Positions 16,147 to 24,890 of a DNA stretch of 42,054 nucleotides are shown here, in pieces. The translations under genes were made by a program, and so were the position numbers. The stretch covers positions 1 to 42,054 of the forward strand of contig JAFQBG010000023.1 of NCBI GenBank assembly GCA_017416705.1. The letters are read 5' to 3'. The notes beneath the pieces are model-generated. The model was not told where the DNA came from and made no database searches. It saw only the letters and a program-made list of their open reading frames with translations. Within the stretch, counting starts at the first letter, position 1; each line of letters starts with the position of its first letter. The stretch is from Bacteroidaceae bacterium. GTDB lineage: Bacteria > Bacteroidota > Bacteroidia > Bacteroidales > Bacteroidaceae.

Positions 16147-19100
16147 TCAAGATTTTTGTTCTGTTTTGCGTTGCAGCCAACGATAGACAATGGGTATTAC
16201 ATATACATTAAGCAGTGTCGAGGTTATAAGTCCTCCAAGCACAACCACCGCCATGGGGCTTTGAATTTCGTTACCCGATTTTGCGCCACCCAATATCATG
16301 GGCACCAACGCCAATGCCGACGTAAATGCCGTCATGAGTATGGGAGTAAGTCGGTCGCCGGAACCCACCCTTATTGCATCGTCCAACGACATTCCTTCGC
16401 TACGCAGCTGCTGATAGCGCGACACGAGCAATATTCCGTTTCGTGTAGCTATACCAAACAAGGTAATAAGACCTATGATAGCCGGAATACTTACCACCCC
16501 CGAGGATATATATGTTGCAATGACACCGCCAATGAGAGCCATGGGCAAGTTCAGCAACACCACCAACGACAACAGCGTACTTTTAAATTCGGAATACAGC
16601 AACACAAAAACAATGCCTATTGCCACCAGCGAAGTGAGCCACAGGGTGCGCGAAGCCGATGCCGCACTCTCGAATTGTCCGCCATATTCAAGACGATAGC
16701 CCTCTTGCAGCGCAAGTTCCTTGTCCATGTATTCTGCTATGCGTTCCACCGTTCCGGCTATGTCGCCACCTGTTATATTTGCCGACACCACCACTTTGCG
16801 TTGTACATTCTCGCGACTTATACTGCCGGGACCACCCGACGAGACAATGTCGGCAACATCATCCAATGGCACCTTACCCTTCTCGGTATCTATCAGGGCA
16901 CGACGTACCCCATCGACGCTTTCGGTATAATCGCGATTTAGACGCAGGATAAGGTCGAAACTTCTTTCATGCTCATACACCTCGCCCATTTTTTTCCCGG
17001 GGAAGGCAGCCGCCACAAAGGAATTGAACTGCTCCATCGTTATACCGTAATAAGCCAATTTATCGCGGTTGGCACGTATCTGCAACTGCGGTGTCTCGAC
17101 CTGCTGCTCCACGTTCACATCCACCACGTTGGGAAATTCGGCAAGCAGGGCTTTTATTATATTCCCCGTTGTGAACAATGTATTCAAATCGGGACCGAAA
17201 ATTTTTATTGCCAAGTCGGCCTGTGTTCCCGACACCATGTGATCGATACGATGTTCCAGCGGTTGTCCCACCGAGGTGACGACACCGGGAATGGCCGCCA
17301 AGCGTCCACGAACGTCTTTCAGAAAGGCCTCCTTGCTACGCTTGTCGAGAACAAAATTCACATCAATCTCGGCACCATTGGATGTTTGTGAGTGTTCGTC
17401 CAACTCGCCACGACCGGTGCGACGCGCCGTGCTTGTGACTTCGGGGATGGCAAGCAGTTCGCGCTCTATTATACCGCCTATGCGATGTGCCTCCTCCAAC
17501 GACACACCGGGACGCGACACCGCCGCTATTGTCAATGCCTTTTCGTTGAACTCGGGCAAGAAACTACGCCCCATATTGGCAAAAAGCACTATGCACACCG
17601 CGAACAACAAAAGCACTGCCGACACCACATATTTTGAGTATTTCAACGCTATGGCAAGCGATTTCGAATACTTTGCAAGCAAGAAGCTATCGACCCAATT
17701 CATACGCTCTTTTTTCACAAGATAGGAGTCGCGCGCTATCAGCAGATAGCACATCAACGGAGTAACCGTCATGGCCACCAGCAACGACATGAGCAAAGCA
17801 ATAATATAGGCTATGCCCAATGGTTTGAGCATACGTCCTTCGAGACCGCTAAGGAAGAACAGTGGCATAAATGTCACCATTATAATGAGCGTGGCATGTA
17901 TTATGGAGGCACGTATCTCGGACGAGGCATCGAACACCACCTTGTAGGCAGGCAAACGCTCCGCCTTGGGCAGCGCATGGTTCTGGCGCAGACGCTTATA
18001 TACATTCTCGACGTCGATTATGGCGTCATCGACCAAAGAACCTATCGCTATGCACATTCCACCGAGTGTCATAGTGTTTATATCCATATCGAGCATGTAC
18101 AGCACTATTATTGTGGCAAGCAACGACAGCGGTATGGCAATAACGGATATTACCGTGGTGCGGAAACTCGTCAGGAACAAGAACAGAATGAGGATGACAC
18201 ATACGGCTCCCTCTATAAGCGCCTGCCCCACGTTGTTCACCGATGAGCGTATGTAGTCGGCCTGTCGGAATATTTCGGTGTCGAGCTTAACATCGGCAGG
18301 CAGCGATTTCGCCATTGCATGCAGATTGCGCTCAATATTTTCGGTTACGTTAAGGGTGTTTATATTGGGCTGTTTTGATATTGATAGTATGACCGATGGT
18401 TTCCCGCTCAACGAAGCATATCCCTGACGCACTGCGCCGGCAATAACGACATCGGCAACATCGCCCACACGCACCTGAGTATCGCCGTTGGACTTTATCA
18501 ACGTGTTTTTAAGTTCATCGAGGCTGTTGGTGCGTCCCATGCCGCGTAAATTGTATTCGTTGCCATAGTCACGAATGACACCACCGCCCACATTGACGTT
18601 CATGGCAGCAACGGCACTCTCCAACTCGGCCATTGTGACATCGTACATATCCATTTTCACGACATCGGCAAGCACCTGATACTGTTTGTAGTCGCCACCG
18701 ATAATGGTCACCTGCGAGACACCGCCTGTGGCCAAAATAACCGGTTTAACAACCCACTCGGCCAATGTACGCAGTTCCATCATCGATGTGGTATCGGACT
18801 GCATGCCTATAAAAAGTATTTCGCCCATCACACTCGACTGCGGAGCGAGCATTGGGACTACCCCCTCGGGCAATTCCCCTGTTATGGATACAAGTTTTTC
18901 GCTTATCACCTGACGCGCCTTGTATATATCCATGCCCCAATCGAATTCCACCCACACGAATGAAAATCCTTGCGACGATGTGGAACGCACACGACGAACA
19001 TTGGTGGCACCGTTCACCGCCGTTTCAATGGGGAAGGTCACAAGGCGTTCTATCTCCTCGGGGGCCATGTCGGCGGCATCGGTAAGCACCACAACTGTGG

Positions 19101-19233
19101 GCATTGTAAGGTCGGGGAACACATCCACCTCGATGTTACGAGTGGAATAGACGCCTCCTATAACCACCAGCAACACGCCCAAGAGAACCAGCAGTTTATT
19201 ATCGAGAGAGAATTTTATTATTTTATTAAGCAT
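16147..19233 (-). CDS. CusA/CzcA-type heavy-metal RND efflux transporter
   Basis: A 1028-residue inner-membrane proton-driven pump. The start MLNKIIKFSLDNKLLVLLGVLL (ATG 19231-19233) is typical of the HME-RND family. Twelve membrane segments and two large periplasmic loops are expected; the central signature GSLVDDAIIDVENVYKRL carries the conserved Asp and Glu. At the places where I align E. coli CusA's three substrate methionines, this protein has non-Met residues at the first two (TIAAVSRPG, GAEIDVNF) and HM in RIDHMVSG, so Cu/Ag selectivity cannot be assumed and Zn/Co/Ni/Cd is possible. It follows the adaptor gene by 16 bp. No outer-membrane channel gene (CusC/TolC type) is in the window, so that partner must be encoded elsewhere. 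Confidence 0.93.
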   Translation of the reverse strand: MLNKIIKFSLDNKLLVLLGVLLVVIGGVYSTRNIEVDVFPDLTMPTVVVLTDAADMAPEEIERLVTFPIETAVNGATNVRRVRSTSSQGFSFVWVEFDWGMDIYKARQVISEKLVSITGELPEGVVPMLAPQSSVMGEILFIGMQSDTTSMMELRTLAEWVVKPVILATGGVSQVTIIGGDYKQYQVLADVVKMDMYDVTMAELESAVAAMNVNVGGGVIRDYGNEYNLRGMGRTNSLDELKNTLIKSNGDTQVRVGDVADVVIAGAVRQGYASLSGKPSVILSISKQPNINTLNVTENIERNLHAMAKSLPADVKLDTEIFRQADYIRSSVNNVGQALIEGAVCVILILFLFLTSFRTTVISVIAIPLSLLATIIVLYMLDMDINTMTLGGMCIAIGSLVDDAIIDVENVYKRLRQNHALPKAERLPAYKVVFDASSEIRASIIHATLIIMVTFMPLFFLSGLEGRMLKPLGIAYIIALLMSLLVAMTVTPLMCYLLIARDSYLVKKERMNWVDSFLLAKYSKSLAIALKYSKYVVSAVLLLFAVCIVLFANMGRSFLPEFNEKALTIAAVSRPGVSLEEAHRIGGIIERELLAIPEVTSTARRTGRGELDEHSQTSNGAEIDVNFVLDKRSKEAFLKDVRGRLAAIPGVVTSVGQPLEHRIDHMVSGTQADLAIKIFGPDLNTLFTTGNIIKALLAEFPNVVDVNVEQQVETPQLQIRANRDKLAYYGITMEQFNSFVAAAFPGKKMGEVYEHERSFDLILRLNRDYTESVDGVRRALIDTEKGKVPLDDVADIVSSGGPGSISRENVQRKVVVSANITGGDIAGTVERIAEYMDKELALQEGYRLEYGGQFESAASASRTLWLTSLVAIGIVFVLLYSEFKSTLLSLVVLLNLPMALIGGVIATYISSGVVSIPAIIGLITLFGIATRNGILLVSRYQQLRSEGMSLDDAIRVGSGDRLTPILMTAFTSALALVPMILGGAKSGNEIQSPMAVVVLGGLITSTLLNVYVIPIVYRWLQRKTEQKS

Positions 19234-19249
19234 AGCAGTTTTTCTTTTT

Positions 19250-20536
19250 TTAGTGTACGTGTCCGGCATGAGGATCGAGCGCAGCTGCTCCCTGTGACAA
19301 TTTAAGCGACATGGCACCCTGCGACACCACATGCTCGCCACAGACAACGCCTTTTTTTATTTGTGTATTACGTCCGTCGGTGGCACCTATCTGCACCTGA
19401 CGTTTCTCGAACGACTCGCCGCCCTTGTGCACAAACACAAAATAGTTGCCCATTTCCTCGATGAGCGAAGAGCGAGGCACCACAGGCAGTTGGGCCCCAC
19501 CGGCAAGCGACATCGACAAATGCAGTGTGACTATGGAGCCGGGAACAGCCTCGTCTAATTTTTTTACGGCAACTGTGACGGGTATCATATTACAAGCATT
19601 GACCGAATGGCCAACAGCCGCCACATGCCCTTTCAGTTCGTCCAAGGAGTAAACCTTGCCATCGGGAAGCTCAATATTCACTGCCGATATATTTTTCAAC
19701 GCTGTGGCATAACGCACCGGCAGTTCGGCTGTTATATTAACATCGCCTTGGCATTGTATTCGAGCTATGGGGGTGCCCGGCTGCACATAGGCGCCATTGT
19801 CTGCAAGCAGGCTCGACACATAGCCGTTCAAAGGGGCTTTAAGCACCATTTTACCACCATTATAACTGCTTTTCATGCTATTATAAAGTGCTTGGGCTTG
19901 GAGGAACAAAGCCTCAGCCTCCTGCAATTCTTTTAACGATATTATATTATTCTCGTACAACGACTGTTTTCGTTCATAGTCGGCTTTTGCCACATGGAAA
20001 TTGCTCTCGGCAGCAGCATATTTCACAGCGACGTCGTTATCGGTTACGTTTCCACCATCGAGGGCAAAAAGCGGTTCGCCCTTACCCACAGCCTTACCCT
20101 CGACCATATTGCCTACATAGCGCAATCGCCCGGCCGATGTGGCAACCACCGTCGTGAAATTACCGGGAGCCGCAGCCACCTGCGCCGCAACCTTTACAAC
20201 CCCGTTAAAATCGCTTTGCTCCACTCGGGATATAGCAAAATCTATCTTACTTTGCTGAGCATGGGTGAATGTCATAACATTGGCCGATGCCTCTTCGGTT
20301 GAATGAGCATGCGAATGTGCATCTGCAAGATGATTATGCTCATGGGCGTGCTCTTCGTGAGCATGCTGCTCGTGGGCGTGCTCTTCGTGGGCATGCTGCT
20401 CATGGACATGCTGCTCGTGTGCATGCTGCTCATGGGTATGATGCTCGTGTTCTTTGGGATTATTATTATTTTCACTGCACGCAGCAACAGCCATAGCAGC
20501 AAAAAAAGGCAATAGAAAATTAAAAATCTGTTTCAT
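19250..20536 (-). CDS. RND periplasmic adaptor (CusB/CzcB-like) lipoprotein with His-rich N-terminus
   Basis: This 428-residue membrane-fusion protein has a lipobox with Cys20 (AVAAC). Residues 30-78 contain 21 His in HxH/HEQHAH-type repeats, a probable metal-binding tail. The adaptor body follows: a beta-barrel/lipoyl start (VVKVAAQVAAAPGNF), a helical hairpin around residues 185-225 (AAAESNFHVAKADYERKQ and onward), a second lipoyl half (LKAPLNGYVSSLLADNGAYVQPG), and a C-terminal membrane-proximal domain ending in PHAGHVH. It bridges the inner-membrane pump and an outer-membrane channel and may hand over metal. The His tail is encoded by 15- and 30-bp repeats. It is the first gene of the pump operon. 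Confidence 0.93.
   Translation of the reverse strand: MKQIFNFLLPFFAAMAVAACSENNNNPKEHEHHTHEQHAHEQHVHEQHAHEEHAHEQHAHEEHAHEHNHLADAHSHAHSTEEASANVMTFTHAQQSKIDFAISRVEQSDFNGVVKVAAQVAAAPGNFTTVVATSAGRLRYVGNMVEGKAVGKGEPLFALDGGNVTDNDVAVKYAAAESNFHVAKADYERKQSLYENNIISLKELQEAEALFLQAQALYNSMKSSYNGGKMVLKAPLNGYVSSLLADNGAYVQPGTPIARIQCQGDVNITAELPVRYATALKNISAVNIELPDGKVYSLDELKGHVAAVGHSVNACNMIPVTVAVKKLDEAVPGSIVTLHLSMSLAGGAQLPVVPRSSLIEEMGNYFVFVHKGGESFEKRQVQIGATDGRNTQIKKGVVCGEHVVSQGAMSLKLSQGAAALDPHAGHVH
20303..20449 (-). repeat. Tandem 15/30-bp repeats encoding the His-rich adaptor segment
   Basis: Units such as GAGCATGCCCACGAA alternate with near-identical ones, giving HEQHAH/HEEHAH peptides. They encode 21 His in 49 residues. 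Repeat number is likely to vary between strains. Confidence 0.85.
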
Positions 20537-20590
20537 ATAGGATTGTTTGTGTTATTTAAATAGTATTCAGGCTGTTTGATTTTCCTAAAA

Positions 20591-20607
20591 TTACGTTATA
20601 AACGTAA
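20591..20607. promoter_or_regulatory. 17-bp palindrome upstream of the metal pump operon (candidate operator)
   Basis: TTACGTTATAAACGTAA is a perfect 7-bp inverted repeat around a 3-bp centre, 55-71 bp upstream of the adaptor ATG at 20536. It lies just downstream of a possible -7 box (20627-20634), a suitable place for a repressor. A metal-responsive regulator is inferred; none is encoded in the window. Confidence 0.5.
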
Positions 20608-20626
20608 TCAGCCTATAAATTCACGA

Positions 20627-20634
20627 CAAAAATA
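20627..20634 (-). promoter_or_regulatory. Possible -7 box of the metal pump operon (overlaps terminator tail)
   Basis: The minus strand reads TATTTTTG, an exact TAnnTTTG, 91 bp upstream of the adaptor ATG. It coincides with the T-rich tail of the hairpin at 20634-20674, so the match may be only the terminator. Confidence 0.35.
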
Positions 20635-20674
20635 CATCAATCTTTTTGAAACAGAGTTTCAAAAAGATTGATGT
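20634..20674 (-). terminator. Strong rho-independent terminator after the pfkB-family gene
   Basis: ACATCAATCTTTTTGAAAC and its exact reverse complement (19 bp each) flank a 3-nt loop, AGA on the plus strand. On the minus strand the hairpin starts 20 bp after the sugar-kinase stop and is followed by ATTTTTG. It ends the msbA-LOG-PfkB transcript and insulates the metal pump operon. Confidence 0.85.
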
Positions 20675-20694
20675 GCTATGAATAGGTTTTTTAT

Positions 20695-21627
20695 TTACTT
20701 ATTTCCACTTGAATAAGCCAAAGCCCACTCCTCGTCCACATAGTTATCGAGCGAGGTACATGCCTGTGCGCTCACATCCAGACCGCATTTCATAACGGCA
20801 TCCCATGCTTCCATCGGCATAGCCGACAACTGTTCACGCGTCACATTGTGCAAAGTAAGCCCATAGACAATGCCGGCATTAAAATTATCGCCTGCTCCCA
20901 CTGTACTTAGCACTTGTACTTTGTGAACGGGATATGATGTCGCACCCGACTTTGTAAACAGCGACACATCGTTGCCGCCGCGGGTATAAATGAAATTCGG
21001 GCAGTAAAATTTTATTTTGTCCTCATATATATGCTGTGCATCGATATCGCCATACAGATTTTCAAAATCCTCGGAGGAGCCACGCACTATATCGGCATAT
21101 TCAAGATTTTCCACAAGTGCCGCACCAAGTTTCAGTTTTTCGCTAATATGATTTTTGCGAAAATTTATATCGTAATACAATATGGCGCCCCTGCTGCGTG
21201 CATACTCCAAAAAGGCCTTTGTCTTGCTGCGAAGTACAGGGTTGAGCACAAAATATGACCCATAAACCACTATGTCGTCGGCATTTATAGTGGGCCATTC
21301 CACTTCGAGACGATTATTCGGATAGTCTTTGTAGAACAGATATTCGGCATCGTTGTTCTCGTTAAGGAATGCCAACGACAACGGGGATTTGCCGTTACTG
21401 AAACAGCATACCGACGATGTGTCGATATTGGCGGCATGCAATGTATCGAGTATCAGATGACCTACGCGGTCGTTGCCGACCTCGCTTATGAAAGAGACAT
21501 CGAGTCCCATGCGCCCCAGTGTTATCATGCTATTGAACGTAGAACCGCCGGGAACCGCTTTCATGGGGGTTGTCCCCTTAAAAAGAATATCCAAGACGGT
21601 TTCGCCTATCCCTATAATTTTCCTCAT
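20695..21627 (-). CDS. PfkB-family carbohydrate kinase
   Basis: A 310-residue ribokinase/fructokinase-like enzyme. The N-terminal PfkB signature is visible as GIGETVLDILFKG and PGGSTFNSMITLGRMG (about 26-41). The catalytic C-terminal signature is STVGAGDNFNAGIVYGL, with Asp247 as the likely base. It transfers phosphate from ATP to a sugar or nucleoside; the sugar cannot be read from sequence. It lies 44 bp downstream of the LOG gene and ends 20 bp before a strong terminator, so it is the last gene of the msbA operon. Product names such as fructokinase would be guesses. Confidence 0.9.
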   Translation of the reverse strand: MRKIIGIGETVLDILFKGTTPMKAVPGGSTFNSMITLGRMGLDVSFISEVGNDRVGHLILDTLHAANIDTSSVCCFSNGKSPLSLAFLNENNDAEYLFYKDYPNNRLEVEWPTINADDIVVYGSYFVLNPVLRSKTKAFLEYARSRGAILYYDINFRKNHISEKLKLGAALVENLEYADIVRGSSEDFENLYGDIDAQHIYEDKIKFYCPNFIYTRGGNDVSLFTKSGATSYPVHKVQVLSTVGAGDNFNAGIVYGLTLHNVTREQLSAMPMEAWDAVMKCGLDVSAQACTSLDNYVDEEWALAYSSGNK

Positions 21628-21671
21628 AAGTATGTTTACAAAAGGATTTTATGCTGTTATGTTTAAAATGA

Positions 21672-22220
21672 TTATACTTGCTTTTCAAGTATTTTTTTCA
21701 GTTCCACCAAGCTATCGGCAACAATAAAAAGTTCTTGGGATTGCCTACGTACAAAGCCCTTTTGTTCAAATTCCTTTAACATGGCAATTATTGAATTCCA
21801 AAAACCGTCGATATTGTAGAATATGACTTTTTTATTGTGGTAGCCTATGGTTGCTGCTGCCATTACGTGAAAGACCTCGTCAAGGGTGCCTATACCCCCG
21901 GGCAGGGCTATGAATATATCGCTGCGGCCGAGCATATAGTCCTTGCGGTCGCTTAAATTCTGTGTGCGTTTTTTCTCACATATGAGCCTGCTTACACGAT
22001 TTCGCTGTTCCAAGATTTCGGGGACAACGCCCACTACATGACCATTGTTTTCTTTGACAGCCGAGGCCACAACCTCCATGAGGCCTGCCGAGGCCCCGCC
22101 ATAGACCAATTCACAACCTTGACGGGCTATCAGTGCCCCTACTTCGCGAGCACATTCCGCATAGTGCGGCGCAATATCCTCGGAAGCCGCACAAAAAACA
22201 GCGATGCTTTTGGGTTTCAT
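21672..22220 (-). CDS. LOG-family protein (TIGR00730; nucleotide 5'-monophosphate phosphoribohydrolase type)
   Basis: A 182-residue Rossmann-fold protein. It carries the family's catalytic motif PGGIGTLDE at 107-115 and the upstream segment YGGASAGLMEVVASAV (about 40-55). LOG-family enzymes cleave ribose 5-phosphate from nucleoside monophosphates; plant and some bacterial members activate cytokinins, whereas most bacterial ones are presumed salvage or clean-up enzymes. Length is typical. It begins 6 bp after the msbA-like gene and is co-transcribed with it and the PfkB kinase, so a nucleotide/ribose salvage link with the kinase is possible but unproven. Confidence 0.92.
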   Translation of the reverse strand: MKPKSIAVFCAASEDIAPHYAECAREVGALIARQGCELVYGGASAGLMEVVASAVKENNGHVVGVVPEILEQRNRVSRLICEKKRTQNLSDRKDYMLGRSDIFIALPGGIGTLDEVFHVMAAATIGYHNKKVIFYNIDGFWNSIIAMLKEFEQKGFVRRQSQELFIVADSLVELKKILEKQV

Positions 22221-22226
22221 AGTACA

Positions 22227-24068
22227 TCAAAGGCTTTGCATATCGTTCAAGCGTTTGTAAACGCCATTCATGGCAAGCAACTGCTCGTGCGTGCCTCGTT
22301 CCACAATTTCGCCATCTTTAAGCACACATATCTCATCGGCATTCTTGATGGTCGATAGACGGTGTGCTATGGCTATTGTGGTACGAGTCTTCATAAGGCG
22401 TTCCAAAGCCTCTTGCACCAAGCGTTCGCTTTCGGTGTCGAGTGCCGATGTCGCCTCGTCGAGAATCAGTATGGGAGGATTTTTCAGTATGGCACGAGCT
22501 ATGCTTATACGTTGACGCTGACCACCCGACAGCAAGCATCCGCGGTCGCCCACAACAGTGTCGTAGCCATTCTCCGATGCTGTTATGAATTCATGTGCAT
22601 TGGCTATTTTTGCCGCTTCGACCACTTGCTCCATTGTGGCATTCTCCACACCGAATGTTATGTTATTATAGAACGTGTCGTTAAACAGTATGGCCTCTTG
22701 ATTGACATTGCCTATCAAAGAACGTAAAGACTTTATTTTCATATCCTTGACATCGATGCCGTCAATAAGAACCTTGCCGCTTGTTGCCTCGTAATAACGG
22801 GGTATTAAATCGACCATTGTAGATTTGCCGGAACCCGATTGTCCTACTATTGCAATGGTTTTTCCTTTTTCTATACTCAAATTAATATTATTCAGAACGG
22901 TTTTTTCGCCATCGTAGGAGAATGTCAAATTCTGTAATTCTATGCCTTTCTCCATGCTTTTTATCGACACTGCATCGGGCTTATCTACTATGGGGTTCTG
23001 TGTATCGAGTATCATATCTATGCGCTCCACAGAAGCCAATCCGCGAGGGATATTATACGATGCTTTCGACAAATCCTTCAAAGGATTTATTATACTGTAC
23101 AGAATTGTCATGTAGTATATGAAGGCCGGCGCCGATATTGGGGAGTTATTACCAAGGATAAGTGTTCCGCCAAACCACAACACCAATACTATTATACATG
23201 TGCCCAAGAATTCGCTCGCGGGATGCGCCATAGCTTGTCGCATAGTCACGCGCATTGTGGCTGTACGCAGTTCGTTGCTTACTTTAAGAAAGCGTTTTGA
23301 CATTTTGTGCTCGGCAAGGAATGCTTTTATGATGCGCAAGCCACCGAGTGTCTCCTCCATCTGCGACATTGTCTCGCCAAGTTTTGCCTGAGCCACCAAT
23401 GAGCGTTGTTTCAGTTTTCGTCCCACCATACCCATAATCCAGCCAAGGAATGGTATCACCAGAATGGTAAACAAAGTAAGTTGCCAACTGACATAGAGCA
23501 ACGTGGCAAAATATATTATTATGAGGATAGGGTTCTTGATGAGCATGTCCAACGAAGTCGTTATAGAATTTTCGACTTCAACGACGTCGTTGCTCATACG
23601 AGCTATTATATCGCCCTTTTTCTCTTTCGAGAAGAATCCCAAAGGCAACGACAGCACTTTATTATACAATTGTGTGCGAATATCGCGAACGATACCCGTG
23701 CGCAAGGGTATAATAGAGGCCGACGAAGCATAGTATGCCGCCGTTTTTAACAAAGTCATGAATATTAGGAAGAGGCCCAGAAAAAGCAACGTCATTGATG
23801 CTCCGTAGCTTTCTATTATGCTACTCAGAATATAATTACCGTTGTTCATGAGGACATCCTGTGCATTCTCCATATTCATCTGCTCCCATGGAATGAAATC
23901 GGTCTTTGCAGTCTCTTTCATTTTGAACAAAATCTCCAATATAGGGATTATCACCATGAAAGAAAATACATTGAGTATTGCCGACAAAAATGTGAATACA
24001 AAAGACAATATCAGATATTTTTTGTAGGGAGGTATATACCTCTTGAGGACTTTAAAGAATTCTTTCAT
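22227..24068 (-). CDS. ABC exporter, MsbA-like (fused membrane and ATPase domains)
   Basis: This 613-residue half-transporter has six predicted membrane segments in residues about 15-330, then an ATPase domain with Walker A GQSGSGKST at 409-417, signature LSGGQRQR at 513-520, Walker B ILILDEAT at 533-540 and a switch His in IAIAHRLST. It resembles MsbA/lipid A exporters, which flip lipid A-core across the inner membrane; a peptide or drug exporter is possible. The extra-membrane loop between segments 1 and 2 (about 50-90) is longer than in E. coli MsbA. It starts the LOG/PfkB operon. The upstream 24069-24247 region has only an imperfect promoter (TATCTTCG on the minus strand near 24127-24134). 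Confidence 0.88.
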   Translation of the reverse strand: MKEFFKVLKRYIPPYKKYLILSFVFTFLSAILNVFSFMVIIPILEILFKMKETAKTDFIPWEQMNMENAQDVLMNNGNYILSSIIESYGASMTLLFLGLFLIFMTLLKTAAYYASSASIIPLRTGIVRDIRTQLYNKVLSLPLGFFSKEKKGDIIARMSNDVVEVENSITTSLDMLIKNPILIIIYFATLLYVSWQLTLFTILVIPFLGWIMGMVGRKLKQRSLVAQAKLGETMSQMEETLGGLRIIKAFLAEHKMSKRFLKVSNELRTATMRVTMRQAMAHPASEFLGTCIIVLVLWFGGTLILGNNSPISAPAFIYYMTILYSIINPLKDLSKASYNIPRGLASVERIDMILDTQNPIVDKPDAVSIKSMEKGIELQNLTFSYDGEKTVLNNINLSIEKGKTIAIVGQSGSGKSTMVDLIPRYYEATSGKVLIDGIDVKDMKIKSLRSLIGNVNQEAILFNDTFYNNITFGVENATMEQVVEAAKIANAHEFITASENGYDTVVGDRGCLLSGGQRQRISIARAILKNPPILILDEATSALDTESERLVQEALERLMKTRTTIAIAHRLSTIKNADEICVLKDGEIVERGTHEQLLAMNGVYKRLNDMQSL

Positions 24069-24209
24069 AAAGCGTTTTTTTCATAGATTTATTTTTTATT
24101 GCACATGCAATATTACAAATATCGTGCGAAGATAGCATTTTTTATTGGTTCAACCCTCGCTTTTTTTCTTTTTTAACGACATATCTTGTTATTAGGTCGA
24201 TATTTCCAT

Positions 24210-24217
24210 TACATTTG
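24210..24217 (+). promoter_or_regulatory. -7 box of the DUF4294 gene
   Basis: TACATTTG is an exact TAnnTTTG, and CTTG at 24185-24188 sits 21 bp upstream as a possible -33 element. The GTG start codon follows 30 bp downstream. Confidence 0.6.
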
Positions 24218-24247
24218 TAATGAATTTTTGGATTTTACAAAGAATCG

Positions 24248-24853
24248 GTGAAACCGGGATATCTATTACACATAATAATCGGGGTTGTGGTTGCCATAAA
24301 TTGTAATGCACAAGACAGCATTCCGCGCAGCTACGGCAAAGCATATATTGTGGGACAAAGCATATACCAAGGGGAGACCATCCCTCATATCAAGCTACCC
24401 ACACACTATGTGTTTGCTCCATTGGTTTTCAAAAACAATCGTGAAAGAAAAAGATATGACAGGCTTGTGCGCGATGTAAAAAAGACACTGCCATTGGCCG
24501 CCGAGATACGTTCCATTATAATTGAAACATACGAATTGCTTCAAACAATGCCCAACGAAAAAGCTCAACAAAGGCATTTGAAGGCCTTGGAAAAAGGGTT
24601 GAAGGAGCAATACACGCCACGTATGAAAAAACTGACGTTGCGACAGGGAAAACTATTGATAAAACTCATCGACAGGGAGTGCAACCAAAGCGCGTATCAA
24701 TTGGTAAAAATATTCATGGGCAGTTTCAAGGCTGCATTCTACAATACATTCGCATCGTTTTTCGGTGCGAGCCTAAAAAAAAGCTACGACCCCGAGGGTG
24801 AGGACCGACTTATTGAAAGGGTTGTTATCCAAGTTCTTACCGGACAGATATAA
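24248..24853 (+). CDS. DUF4294 family secreted protein
   Basis: A 201-residue protein that I recognise as DUF4294, a Bacteroidota family of unknown function. It has a signal peptide (about 1-21, cleavage near CNAQ) and then the conserved YIVGQSIYQGETIPHIKLPT and the long basic helical region RKRYDRLVRDVKKTLPLA. The start is GTG at 24248: the nearby upstream ATG at 24220 is in another frame and an in-frame TGA lies at 24221-24223. It probably acts in the periplasm or at the outer membrane. It is a single-gene unit, divergent from msbA, ending in a terminator shared with the gpmI-DUF3109 transcript. Nothing here reveals its task. Confidence 0.85.
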   Translation: MKPGYLLHIIIGVVVAINCNAQDSIPRSYGKAYIVGQSIYQGETIPHIKLPTHYVFAPLVFKNNRERKRYDRLVRDVKKTLPLAAEIRSIIIETYELLQTMPNEKAQQRHLKALEKGLKEQYTPRMKKLTLRQGKLLIKLIDRECNQSAYQLVKIFMGSFKAAFYNTFASFFGASLKKSYDPEGEDRLIERVVIQVLTGQI

Positions 24854-24889
24854 CAACAATGATTGGCGCATGCGCCAACCATTGTTGTT
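24852..24889. terminator. Bidirectional terminator between convergent DUF4294 and DUF3109 genes
   Basis: AACAACAATG-A-TTGGCGCA pairs with TGCGCCAA-C-CATTGTTGTT, an 18-bp stem with one mismatch, centred at 24870/24871. T-rich sequence follows on the plus strand and a stretch of A/T on the other. The stem begins within the DUF4294 stop codon and ends one base before the DUF3109 stop. Confidence 0.85.
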
Positions 24890-24890
24890 A

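Noticed and set aside
16015-16941. 308-codon plus-strand frame opposite the RND pump
   Set aside because: Shadow of the pump gene, very rich in His/Gln/Arg/Tyr/Cys, no recognisable fold.
20634-20674. Insertion-sequence terminal repeat or REP element
   Set aside because: Position 20 bp after a stop codon and the T-rich tail make a rho-independent terminator the better reading.
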